Position numbers and translations under genes: made by a program. DNA of 19,920 nt from Bacillota bacterium (GTDB lineage Bacteria; Bacillota; Clostridia; Tissierellales; Sedimentibacteraceae). Of the stretch, positions 7,519 through 14,458 are shown piece by piece (position 1 is the first letter of the stretch; every line of letters begins with the position of its first letter). Location of the stretch: NCBI GenBank assembly GCA_023453025.1, contig JAEXUD010000063.1, forward strand, positions 1 to 19,920. Reading direction: 5' to 3'. Below the pieces are notes generated by a model. That model saw only the letters and a program-made list of their open reading frames with translations, had not been told where the DNA came from and did not search any database.

Positions 7519-8532
7519 TTATTGTCTCCAAGGCTTTGGTATGTATAATTCTTCAAAGGCTTTCATAGCATACCTGTCGGTCATTCCCGCTATATAATCC
7601 TTTATGATTTCTGATTTATTTATATTGTACTCATTGTATATATTAAGATAAAATTCCGGTAGAGATTCGAAATTTTTAGTATAATATTCATATATCTTTT
7701 CAACAATGAACTTTGTTTTCTCTTCTTCGCTTTTAGCTATTTTGTTGTAATATACATTTTCAAATAAAAAATTTCTAAGACCGGAAGTGTAATGATTAAT
7801 TTCATCGCTCATTTTTATTTTATCTTTATCAATGCTGTTGTTAATTACATCAACAATCATTTTATTGATTCTTTGTCCATGAGTGTAGCCAAGGTGTTTT
7901 AAAAATCTTTCCGGTATTTGGCCGGGTTTAATAATTCCTGCTCGCACAGCATCGTCTATGTCGTGGTTAATATAAGCTATTCTATCTGATATGCTGACTA
8001 TTTGTCCTTCCAGTGTGACCGGTGTGTAACCAAGCGGATGGTTGAGAATTCCGTCTCTCACCTCAAATGTTAAATTTAAACCTTGCTTGCCGTTTCTGAT
8101 TTCCAGGAATTCAACAACTCTTAAGCTTTGTTCATTATGCTTGAAGCCTGTTTCACAAAGCTCGTTCAGGATTTTTTCTCCTGTGTGTCCAAAGGGTGTA
8201 TGTCCCAAATCATGACCAAGCGCTATTGCTTCTGTTAAATCTTCATTCAAATTTAAGCTTCTTGCAATTGTTCTGGATATTTGCGAAACTTCAAGAGTAT
8301 GAGTAAGCCTTGTTCTGTAATGGTCACCTTCAGGTGACAAAAAAACCTGGGTTTTATGCTTTAATCTTCTGAATGCTTTTGAATGGAGAATTCTATCTCG
8401 GTCTCTTTGATATTCAGTCCTGATTTCGCATTTTAACTCTTCAAATTTCCTGCCTTTTGAGAACTTGCTTTTTGCAGCTTTTTCAGATAAATAATCAATT
8501 TCAAATTGTTCATATTTCTCTCTTATATTCAT
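7519..8532 (-). CDS. dgt: dGTPase-like HD-domain deoxynucleoside triphosphohydrolase
   Basis: Predicted to hydrolyse dGTP (or other dNTPs) to the deoxynucleoside and triphosphate, acting in the dNTP pool. The 337-aa protein has FRRLKHKTQVF, followed by the HD-domain metal ligands: H78 (LTHTLEV), the H107-D108 pair (GHDLGHTPFGH), and a later Asp in the INHDIDDA helix. The length fits the short 'type 2' dGTPase-like family common in Clostridia. ATG at 8532 (MNIREKYEQ) is preferred over an in-frame GTG at 8541, because the purine-rich AAAGAG lies 7 nt before the ATG and overlaps the GTG. It follows ppsR by 15 nt and precedes dnaG, the usual clostridial order. Substrate specificity cannot be read from the sequence. 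Confidence 0.92.
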   Translation of the reverse strand: MNIREKYEQFEIDYLSEKAAKSKFSKGRKFEELKCEIRTEYQRDRDRILHSKAFRRLKHKTQVFLSPEGDHYRTRLTHTLEVSQISRTIARSLNLNEDLTEAIALGHDLGHTPFGHTGEKILNELCETGFKHNEQSLRVVEFLEIRNGKQGLNLTFEVRDGILNHPLGYTPVTLEGQIVSISDRIAYINHDIDDAVRAGIIKPGQIPERFLKHLGYTHGQRINKMIVDVINNSIDKDKIKMSDEINHYTSGLRNFLFENVYYNKIAKSEEEKTKFIVEKIYEYYTKNFESLPEFYLNIYNEYNINKSEIIKDYIAGMTDRYAMKAFEELYIPKPWRQ

Positions 8533-8547
8533 CCACACCACTCTTTC

Positions 8548-9357
8548 TTATTTATTATTATCAGAAATATAATCAAGTATTATAGATGCTGTTTCCTCTA
8601 CCGCCTTATCTGTAGTGTCAATTACCATACATTTCAGTTCTTTATATATTTTATTTGCATATTCCAGTTCTGCAAAGATTCTTTCCATATTTGCATAGTT
8701 TGCTGAATCTTTAAGCCCCATTGCTTTTAGTCTTTCTTTTCTGATTTTATTTAAATTTTCTTCATTTAGTATTAAACCGATTATCTTTTTAGGTGAAATC
8801 AACTTGAGCTCTTCGGGCATGCTTACTTCAGGAACTAATGGTATATTTGCGACCTTTAAATTTTTATGAGCTAAATACATTGAGAGCGGAGTCTTTGATG
8901 TTCTTGAGACACCCAAGAGAACAATATCAGCCAGCAGAATGCCTCTTGTATCCTTGCCGTCATCATATTTTACGGCAAATTCAACTGCTTCTACTTTCTT
9001 AAAATATTTTTCGTCAAGCTTGCGCAATAATCCCGGTTCCTGCTTTGGTGAAAGGCCTAACATTTTTACTAAAGGTAAAAGAACCGGAGTCATAATATCA
9101 ACAGCTCCGATATTACGTTCAAATGCTTTTTCTGTTAAATAATCTCTTAATTCTTCCACAACCAGTGTAAATACAATAAATGAATTTTCATGAGAAGCTC
9201 TTTCAATTAAATTGTCTATCGCATCTTTATCGCTTATATATGAAACTCTTTTTATATCAAAGTCAACAATATCAAACTGTTTTACTACTGCTTTTGCTAC
9301 TTGTTCCGCAGTTTCACCTAATGAATCAGAAACCGCATAAATATTTATTTTTTCCAT
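8548..9357 (-). CDS. ppsR: Pyruvate, phosphate dikinase regulatory protein (DUF299)
   Basis: A bifunctional ADP-dependent kinase and phosphate-dependent pyrophosphorylase that switches pyruvate,phosphate dikinase (or PEP synthase) off and on by modifying an active-site threonine. The 269-aa protein starts with YAVSDSLGETAEQVAKA, the family signature, and has the phosphate-binding loop GVSRTSKT at 149-156 followed by PLSMYLA. The length is typical; B. subtilis YqfL is the counterpart. The ATG at 9357 follows AAAGAGGT. It lies 10 nt after the CcpN-like gene, the same pair as ccpN-yqfL in Bacillus. The target kinase gene ppdK is not present in this window. Confidence 0.93.
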   Translation of the reverse strand: MEKINIYAVSDSLGETAEQVAKAVVKQFDIVDFDIKRVSYISDKDAIDNLIERASHENSFIVFTLVVEELRDYLTEKAFERNIGAVDIMTPVLLPLVKMLGLSPKQEPGLLRKLDEKYFKKVEAVEFAVKYDDGKDTRGILLADIVLLGVSRTSKTPLSMYLAHKNLKVANIPLVPEVSMPEELKLISPKKIIGLILNEENLNKIRKERLKAMGLKDSANYANMERIFAELEYANKIYKELKCMVIDTTDKAVEETASIILDYISDNNK

Positions 9358-9367
9358 AGATACCTCT

Positions 9368-9991
9368 TTACCTGGATATTTCCAATAAGACTCTTGTAAT
9401 ATTAGTCTTGGATATACGTCCTAAAGCTTTTACCTTTCCATTTGGAATATTTGTCACTATAGGAAGACAATCAACTTCGTGCTCTATTATTTTCTCCGCC
9501 GCATCAATTATTGAATCATCTTCGCTGCAGTAGATGATTTTAGGCATTCTGGTCATTATAACCCCTACGGGTATTGTTGTTAAATCCTTACCGCCCATTG
9601 CAGCCTTTAACAAGTCTTTTCTTGAAATTACTCCCTTGAGAGCTTCGTTATCTACAACAAAAAGCGTTCCTACATTTTCAAGAAATATGGTTACTATTGC
9701 ATCATAAACGCTCGTATTTTCCGATACATTAACAGGAATAGATTTAATATCTGAAACCTTTATTGCAGAAAGTTTTTCAATAATATCCCTGTTGTTTTTT
9801 TTGCCGGATATATAATACCCCACCTTTGGCTTGGCATCAATTAATCCGCACATGGATAATACTGCCAGATCAGGTCTTAATGTTGCTCTCGTAAGCCCTT
9901 TTTTTTCGGCTATTGATTCACCGGTTATAGGTTGAGATTTTTCGATTATTTCAATAATTGTATTTTGTCTGTCAGATAGTTTTATATGAAT
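9368..9991 (-). CDS. CcpN-like transcriptional regulator (HTH plus two CBS domains), start uncertain
   Basis: Known: CcpN of B. subtilis represses gluconeogenic genes and senses nucleotides through paired CBS domains. Seen: a winged-helix segment (SDRQNTIIEIIEKSQPITG, then AEKKGLTRATLRPDLAVL), then two CBS repeats, one around NTSVYDAIVTIFLEN / VVDNEALKGVISRKDL and one around DDSIIDAAEKIIEHEVDCLPIV. Length is 207 aa from ATT at 9991, close to CcpN (about 212). The first ATG in frame (9853) would delete the DNA-binding domain, yet the frame upstream encodes a complete HTH. It is closed by TAA at 10004-10006 with no ATG, GTG or TTG before the HTH. An ATG at 9999 is one base out of frame; one extra G in its GGGG run would give MGAIHIKLSDRQ. 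So either a non-canonical start, a sequence error or a fresh mutation. It sits beside ppsR, as in Bacillus. Confidence 0.82.
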   Translation of the reverse strand: MHIKLSDRQNTIIEIIEKSQPITGESIAEKKGLTRATLRPDLAVLSMCGLIDAKPKVGYYISGKKNNRDIIEKLSAIKVSDIKSIPVNVSENTSVYDAIVTIFLENVGTLFVVDNEALKGVISRKDLLKAAMGGKDLTTIPVGVIMTRMPKIIYCSEDDSIIDAAEKIIEHEVDCLPIVTNIPNGKVKALGRISKTNITRVLLEISR

Positions 9992-10027
9992 CGCCCCATT
10001 TCGTTAACAACTGTAATAAACAAGATT

Positions 10028-10050
10028 GTAGGAGAGATATTCTCTCCTAC
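10028..10050 (-). terminator. Hairpin downstream of glyS
   Basis: A perfect 10-bp inverted repeat (GTAGGAGAGA/TCTCTCCTAC) with a 3-nt loop lies 17 nt after the glyS stop. On the minus strand it is followed only by AATCTTGTTTATT, a weak U tract, so termination may be partial and allow some read-through into the ccpN-like gene. Confidence 0.6.
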
Positions 10051-10067
10051 CTGTTATAGCAATTGTT

Positions 10068-11462
10068 CTAGAAGTTTATTTTTTCATTTATAAATAGAAC
10101 TAAATCATCTATTTTTACTCTTACTTGTGTCATTGTATCCCTGTCTCTGACCGTAACAGCATTATCTTCCAATGAATCAAAGTCAAACGTAATGCAGTAA
10201 GGGGTTCCAACCTCGTCATGTCTTCTGTATCTTTTTCCTATACTGCCTGCATCATCATAATCAATATTGAAATGCTTTTGAAGCTTGTGATAAAGCTCGG
10301 TTGCCGATTCATTTAATTTCTTAGTCAATGGTAATACAGCTGCCTTGAACGGTGCCAATGCAGGATGAAGCTTCAATACAACTCTGTCTGTTCCATCCTC
10401 TAAAACTTCCTCGTTATATGCATCTATTAATAATGCAAGCATAACTCTGTCTGCTCCCAGTGAAGGTTCTATGCAGTATGGTATGTATTTTTCGTTAGTA
10501 ACAGGGTCCTGATATGACAGGTCTTCGCCGGATGTATTAATATGTGCTTTTAAATCAAAATCCGTTCTGTCTGCAATACCCCAAAGCTCTCCCCAGCCAA
10601 ACGGGAATAAATATTCAATATCTGATGTCGCATTGCTGTAGTGTGATAATTCTGCCTGCTCATGGTCTCTGAAACGCACATTTTCTTTTGTCATTCCAAG
10701 GTTCAACAAGAAATTCATGCAGAATTCCTTCCAATAATAGAACCATTCCATATCTTCTCCAGGCTTGCAGAAAAATTCAAGCTCCATCTGTTCAAACTCC
10801 CTTGTCCTGAATGTAAAGTTACCCGGAGTTATTTCGTTTCTGAAGGATTTTCCTATTTGGCCGATACCAAAAGGTATTTTTTTTCGGGTTGAACGAGCAA
10901 TATTTTTAAAGTTTACAAATATTCCCTGTGCCGTTTCAGGTCTAAGGAAAATTTCTGACTGAGAATCCTCGGTCACACCCTGAAATGTTTTAAACATAAG
11001 ATTAAATTTTCTTATAGCAGTAAAATTTGCTGCGCCGCATTCCGGACATTTGATTTTATTTTCAAGTATATATGCTTCCATTTGAGAATTTGACCAGCCG
11101 TCTACTATCTGTATTTCTTCTTTTTCATGCATATAATCTTCAATTAACTTATCTGCTCTGAACCTTGCCTTGCATTCCTTGCAGTCCATCAATGGGTCTG
11201 AAAAGCCTCCAACGTGCCCTGAAGCAACCCAGGTTATAGGATTCATCAGTATTGCGGCATCAAGTCCTACATTGTACGGGCTTTCCTGTATGAATTTTTT
11301 CCACCACGCTCTTTTAACGTTGTTTTTTATTTCAACACCTAAAGGACCATAGTCCCATGTATTTGCCAGTCCTCCATAAATTTCCGACCCCGGAAAAATT
11401 ATACCCCTTGATTTAGATAATGAAACAAGCTTTTCCAGTTTATTTTTTTCGTTCTTTGCCAT
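10068..11462 (-). CDS. glyS: Glycyl-tRNA synthetase, single-chain dimeric type
   Basis: Charges tRNA-Gly with glycine; class II synthetase of the alpha2 type, not the alpha2beta2 GlyQ/GlyS type. The 464-aa protein has GIIFPGSEIYGGL near the N-terminus, a likely zinc knuckle from CKEC and CPEC (about 50 residues apart), FLRPETAQGIF, the motif 2 region FRNEITPGNFTFRTREFEQMELEFF, and an anticodon-binding C-terminus (VVLKLHPALAPFK, RYRRHDEVGTP). ATG at 11462 is chosen because TGGAGG lies 5 nt before it. An in-frame ATG at 11474 is part of that SD itself. The gene is preceded by a glycine-type T-box and its own promoter, so it is regulated by uncharged tRNA-Gly. A palindromic repeat sits in the leader between terminator and SD. 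Confidence 0.97.
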   Translation of the reverse strand: MAKNEKNKLEKLVSLSKSRGIIFPGSEIYGGLANTWDYGPLGVEIKNNVKRAWWKKFIQESPYNVGLDAAILMNPITWVASGHVGGFSDPLMDCKECKARFRADKLIEDYMHEKEEIQIVDGWSNSQMEAYILENKIKCPECGAANFTAIRKFNLMFKTFQGVTEDSQSEIFLRPETAQGIFVNFKNIARSTRKKIPFGIGQIGKSFRNEITPGNFTFRTREFEQMELEFFCKPGEDMEWFYYWKEFCMNFLLNLGMTKENVRFRDHEQAELSHYSNATSDIEYLFPFGWGELWGIADRTDFDLKAHINTSGEDLSYQDPVTNEKYIPYCIEPSLGADRVMLALLIDAYNEEVLEDGTDRVVLKLHPALAPFKAAVLPLTKKLNESATELYHKLQKHFNIDYDDAGSIGKRYRRHDEVGTPYCITFDFDSLEDNAVTVRDRDTMTQVRVKIDDLVLFINEKINF

Positions 11463-11527
11463 GACAGCCTCCATTTATATAAATTCATTTTAGTAGGATT
11501 CAGATCCAGCGTAGTCTTTTATACAGA

Positions 11528-11580
11528 TGGGGACATTCCTCTACTCCAGAGACTATCCCTAAATCAGAGGTGTGTCCCCA
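11528..11580. repeat. GGGGAC-ended palindrome inside the glyS leader
   Basis: Outer arms TGGGGACA (11528-11535) and TGTCCCCA (11573-11580) are perfectly complementary. After a 2-nt mismatch the inner arms CCTCT (11538-11542) and AGAGG (11566-11570) continue the pairing. It lies downstream of the T-box terminator and about 66 nt before the glyS ATG, a region that is normally short. It shares the GGGGAC ends with copy A (771-834) but not its core sequence. Confidence 0.65.
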
Positions 11581-11592
11581 TTCCTTGAATAC

Positions 11593-11627
11593 AAAAAATC
11601 TCTCATCCCATATAGGGACGAAAGATT
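11593..11627 (-). terminator. Regulated terminator of the glyS T-box
   Basis: On the minus strand AATCTTTCGTCCC pairs with GGGATGAGAGATT across a TATA loop, then a run of T (11598-11593). Its 5' half overlaps the sequence that would pair with the T-box core in the antiterminator, so the two structures are mutually exclusive. Confidence 0.88.
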
Positions 11628-11790
11628 AATTCCGCGGTTCCACCCTATTTGATAAAGCAAAAGCTTTATCCTCTTTAAACAAAGGACTCAAAAGCTCCCT
11701 TCATCTATACATCCTTGTCAGTTTTCACCAGTCCTGACTCTCTAAAAATTCAATATAGATTACTCTTCTTTCTCACAGTCTCAACATTAA
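11595..11790 (-). promoter_or_regulatory. Glycine T-box riboswitch
   Basis: Known: T-boxes bind uncharged tRNA and allow read-through into aminoacyl-tRNA synthetase genes. Seen on the minus strand: a Stem I base (11754-11760 with 11703-11709); the apical GGACTGGTGAAAACTGAC; GAAGGGAGC (11702-11694), which holds glycine codons (GGG or GGA) where the specifier is expected; the stem III hairpin GATAAAGC-TTTT-GCTTTATC (11670-11651); the T-box core AGGGTGGAACCGCGG (11646-11632); and a competing terminator stem at 11597-11627 (13 pairs including G-U) followed by six T. The exact specifier register is not certain. Confidence 0.92.
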
Positions 11791-11794
11791 CTAT

Positions 11795-11823
11795 AATGTA
11801 ACAAAATTACGTTTTTATGTCAA
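11795..11823 (-). promoter_or_regulatory. Promoter of the glyS T-box transcript
   Basis: Minus strand: perfect TTGACA at 11823-11818, a 17-nt spacer, then TACATT at 11800-11795 preceded by TG one base away (extended -10). It starts only 10 nt after the stop of the DUF4342 gene, with no visible terminator between them. Confidence 0.75.
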
Positions 11824-11832
11824 GAATTACTT

Positions 11833-12414
11833 TTAAAATTCGTCATTATTTTTATTGAAAGTATCAGTGATATCATCCTTCATTTGGTTGGCATTCTGCT
11901 TAAAATCATTTTTCATTTGAGTAGTGCCGTGCTTAATATCATCCTTAAAATTGGCAGCGCCTTGTTTTACATCCTGCATAGCATCTTTAACTGCATCTAA
12001 TCCGTCATCAAGCTTTTGTCCTAAGTCTACTATTTTGCCGTCAGCCTGGGTAATTTCTACTGAGCATTGAGTCAGAAGAGCTGCTGTGATACCTGCTGCT
12101 GATAAGAACGGAGCAATCCAGGCACCGATCAGCCCTGCTGTTATGGGCAGATTAACTATGACTTCATTGTTTTTCTTAATAGTAAGCTTTGTTGCATTAC
12201 CTTTATTTAAAATATCCTTTAACTGGTTTAGAAGCTGTTCTCCTTTTCCTGAGACACTTTTAGAATACTGTTGGTTCTTGTACTGAGTTTCTATTAATAT
12301 AATAGCTTCAAGAACATCTCCGTTTGCTTCTTCAAGAGCCTTTTTTGCTGTTGAGTAATCAGTGTTCGTTCTCTTTAAAATATCATCAATCTTTTGCAAA
12401 TTTTCGTTATCCAT
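11833..12414 (-). CDS. DUF4342 protein with N-terminal UBA-like domain
   Basis: Function not known. The 193-aa protein has three parts. Residues ~1-43 form a UBA/TS-N-like three-helix motif (KIDDILKRTNTDYSTAKKALEEANGDVLEAI). Residues ~57-128 match the DUF4342 pattern: KLTIKKNNEVIVNLPIT, then one hydrophobic stretch GLIGAWIAPFLSAAGITAALL that could be a membrane segment. Residues ~130-193 are a charged helical tail with repeated 11-residue-like units (MKNDFKQNANQMKDDITDTF and similar), reminiscent of LEA/YtxH-type tails. There is no signal peptide. The UBA-like part recalls the N-terminus of EF-Ts, so a translation or stress link is possible but speculative. The ATG at 12414 follows AAGGAAGG. 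Last gene of the yqfC-recO cluster, 18 nt after recO. Confidence 0.8.
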   Translation of the reverse strand: MDNENLQKIDDILKRTNTDYSTAKKALEEANGDVLEAIILIETQYKNQQYSKSVSGKGEQLLNQLKDILNKGNATKLTIKKNNEVIVNLPITAGLIGAWIAPFLSAAGITAALLTQCSVEITQADGKIVDLGQKLDDGLDAVKDAMQDVKQGAANFKDDIKHGTTQMKNDFKQNANQMKDDITDTFNKNNDEF

Positions 12415-12432
12415 ATACTAACCTTCCTTTTT

Positions 12433-13146
12433 TTAAAGTAACTTTAATGTAGTAAAATTATCCTTACCAATATAATAAAACAAGAAATTTCTTATTAATT
12501 GTAAGATTTTTTGATTTACTTCAATAGAGCAAATATTTTCGAACCTTGTTCTTAAAATTTTTTCCATAGTTAGTATTTCACTATAAGTTACAATTATTCC
12601 ACTTCCAGAATTTACGCAATCAGAACAGAGCAAACCTCCGTCATTAATTGAAAATACTGAATTATTATTTATGATATTTCCGCATGAGATACAATGCTTA
12701 AAATCCGGTTTATATCCCAGCATTGACGCAAGCTTTAATTCGTATGCTGCCGTAAGCCTGTCGAAAGCTTTTAAGCCGGTCGAAAGATAACGAAGTGCTG
12801 AAACAGTCATATCAAAAATGCGATAATCCACTTCATTTTCCTGAGCTACATAGCTGATTAGCTCTAAAATATAATTTCCGTTAAAAAATGCTTCCATATT
12901 GTTTTTGAGATTATAAAAATTATCAATTAAATCAGCAGCTGTCAATATATACATATCTCTTGAAACAGTCATGGAACAATTTGAATATGCAAAAAGCTGA
13001 GACGCATTAATCAAATGAGAATTGCTTTTTTTTGAGCCTTTTGAAATCAGCTGTATTTTTCCTCTTGTTCGTGATAATACATGAAGTATCTTATCATTTT
13101 CCTTGTAGCTTAATTCTTTTAATACAAGAATTTCATCAACTATCAT
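12433..13146 (-). CDS. recO: DNA repair protein RecO
   Basis: Recombination mediator that with RecR loads RecA onto SSB-coated DNA at gaps. The 237-aa protein has an N-terminal OB fold (VDEILVLKELSYKENDKILHVLSRTRGKI), a helical middle, and a zinc finger with C152-x2-C155 and C174-x2-C177. Length is typical. The start ATG overlaps the era stop codon in ATGA (13146-13143), indicating translational coupling. Era-recO adjacency is conserved in Firmicutes. Confident call. Confidence 0.94.
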   Translation of the reverse strand: MIVDEILVLKELSYKENDKILHVLSRTRGKIQLISKGSKKSNSHLINASQLFAYSNCSMTVSRDMYILTAADLIDNFYNLKNNMEAFFNGNYILELISYVAQENEVDYRIFDMTVSALRYLSTGLKAFDRLTAAYELKLASMLGYKPDFKHCISCGNIINNNSVFSINDGGLLCSDCVNSGSGIIVTYSEILTMEKILRTRFENICSIEVNQKILQLIRNFLFYYIGKDNFTTLKLL

Positions 13147-14033
13147 TTTTTATCGTATCCCAGTTCTCTTAAAAGATAATTATTGTCACGCCAGTTTTCA
13201 GATATTTTAACAAACAGCTGGAGATTTACCTGGCTTCCCAGCAGACCTTCTATATCCTCTCTTGCGCTTTTTCCTATACCTTTTATTTTTCTTCCGTCCT
13301 TGCCTATTATAATGCTTTTATGAGATTTTTTCTCACACAAAATACTGGCTCTTATGTCAACTAAATTTCTGTTTTTTCTTCCCTTCATTTCCTCTATTTC
13401 AACGGCAATACCGTGAGGAACCTCTTCGTTTAAATACATCAGAGCCTTTTCCCTGATTATTTCCGCCACAACAAATCGTTCCGGTCTGTCTGTTATATAG
13501 TCTGAGGGAAAATACATGGGACCGGGCTTTAAGTATTTGATTATTAGTTTGATAAGTGAATCAACTCCCAGGTTGTTAAGAGCCGACATTGGAAGAATAT
13601 CGTCAAAGATTTGATATTTTCCGAATTCCTGAGCAATTTTCATTGCAGATTCCTGGTCGAATTTATCTATTTTATTGATCACCAGTATCTTTTTTGTCTT
13701 TATATCTTTGATTTTTTCAATTATAAATTCATCGCCGGGTCCGATTTTGTTGAACTCGTCCGTTAGCATAATGAGTACATCCATCCCGTCCAATGCTGTG
13801 TCAACCTCGAAATTCATAAATTCACCCAGTTGGTTTTTTGGTTTATGAATTCCAGGTGTATCTAAAAATATTATTTGGGCTTCATCATCAGTATAGACTG
13901 TTTTGATTTTATTTCTTGTTGTTTGAGGCTTATCAGACATTATTGAAATTTTTTCGCCTATCATAGAATTCATTAATGTTGACTTACCTACATTTGGTCT
14001 GCCTATTATTGTTACAAATCCTGATTTAAACAT
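13143..14033 (-). CDS. era: GTPase Era
   Basis: A GTP-binding 16S rRNA maturation and 30S assembly factor. The 296-aa protein has G1 GRPNVGKST (11-19), the switch region with KPQTTRNKI, G3 DTPG (58-61), G4 NKID (120-123), and G5-like SALNNLG. A C-terminal KH RNA-binding domain carries IIIGKDGRKIKGIGKSAR. Length and arrangement are standard. The ATG at 14033 follows AAAGAGGAAAAGA. It lies 18 nt after cdd, overlaps recO, and is in one transcription unit with ybeY and phoH, which also act on rRNA or ribosome quality. Confidence 0.97.
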   Translation of the reverse strand: MFKSGFVTIIGRPNVGKSTLMNSMIGEKISIMSDKPQTTRNKIKTVYTDDEAQIIFLDTPGIHKPKNQLGEFMNFEVDTALDGMDVLIMLTDEFNKIGPGDEFIIEKIKDIKTKKILVINKIDKFDQESAMKIAQEFGKYQIFDDILPMSALNNLGVDSLIKLIIKYLKPGPMYFPSDYITDRPERFVVAEIIREKALMYLNEEVPHGIAVEIEEMKGRKNRNLVDIRASILCEKKSHKSIIIGKDGRKIKGIGKSAREDIEGLLGSQVNLQLFVKISENWRDNNYLLRELGYDKK

Positions 14034-14051
14034 TCTTTTCCTCTTTCATAG

Positions 14052-14444
14052 TTATTGCATATCCTCCGGTCCAAAGCTGTTTGGAAGAAGTTCTTTCAGT
14101 GTATAAATTTCATATGAGTCAATATTTTTTGCACAAATCACTTTTATATCCCTGCCAAATTCAAGCATGAACTGTCTGCATACTCCACATGGAAAAGATG
14201 TCTTTACATCGCTTCCTACGACGGCTATTTTTTCAATATCCCTATAACCTTCTGAAATGCACTTTGTAAATGCAACTCTTTCCGCACATATTGTCGGGCT
14301 GTATGATGCCGATTCTATATTACAGCCTGTGAAAACTTTACCGCTTTTAGTGTATACCGCAGCTCCAACCTTGAATTTTGAATATGGGCTGTATGATTTT
14401 TCCCTCGCTTCCATAGCTATTTTTATTAATAATTTATCCTCCAT
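14052..14444 (-). CDS. cdd: Cytidine deaminase
   Basis: Deaminates cytidine and deoxycytidine to uridine forms in pyrimidine salvage. The 130-aa protein matches the small homotetrameric class: SYSPYSKFKVGAA, CNIESASYSPTICAERVA with zinc ligand C53 and catalytic E55, and PCGVCRQ with ligands C86 and C89. The ATG at 14444 follows AAAGAGGTGG, which overlaps the end of the upstream lipoprotein gene. The cdd-era pair is conserved in Firmicutes; dgkA, which usually precedes cdd, is absent here. Confidence 0.96.
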   Translation of the reverse strand: MEDKLLIKIAMEAREKSYSPYSKFKVGAAVYTKSGKVFTGCNIESASYSPTICAERVAFTKCISEGYRDIEKIAVVGSDVKTSFPCGVCRQFMLEFGRDIKVICAKNIDSYEIYTLKELLPNSFGPEDMQ

Positions 14445-14458
14445 ATATCCACCTCTTT

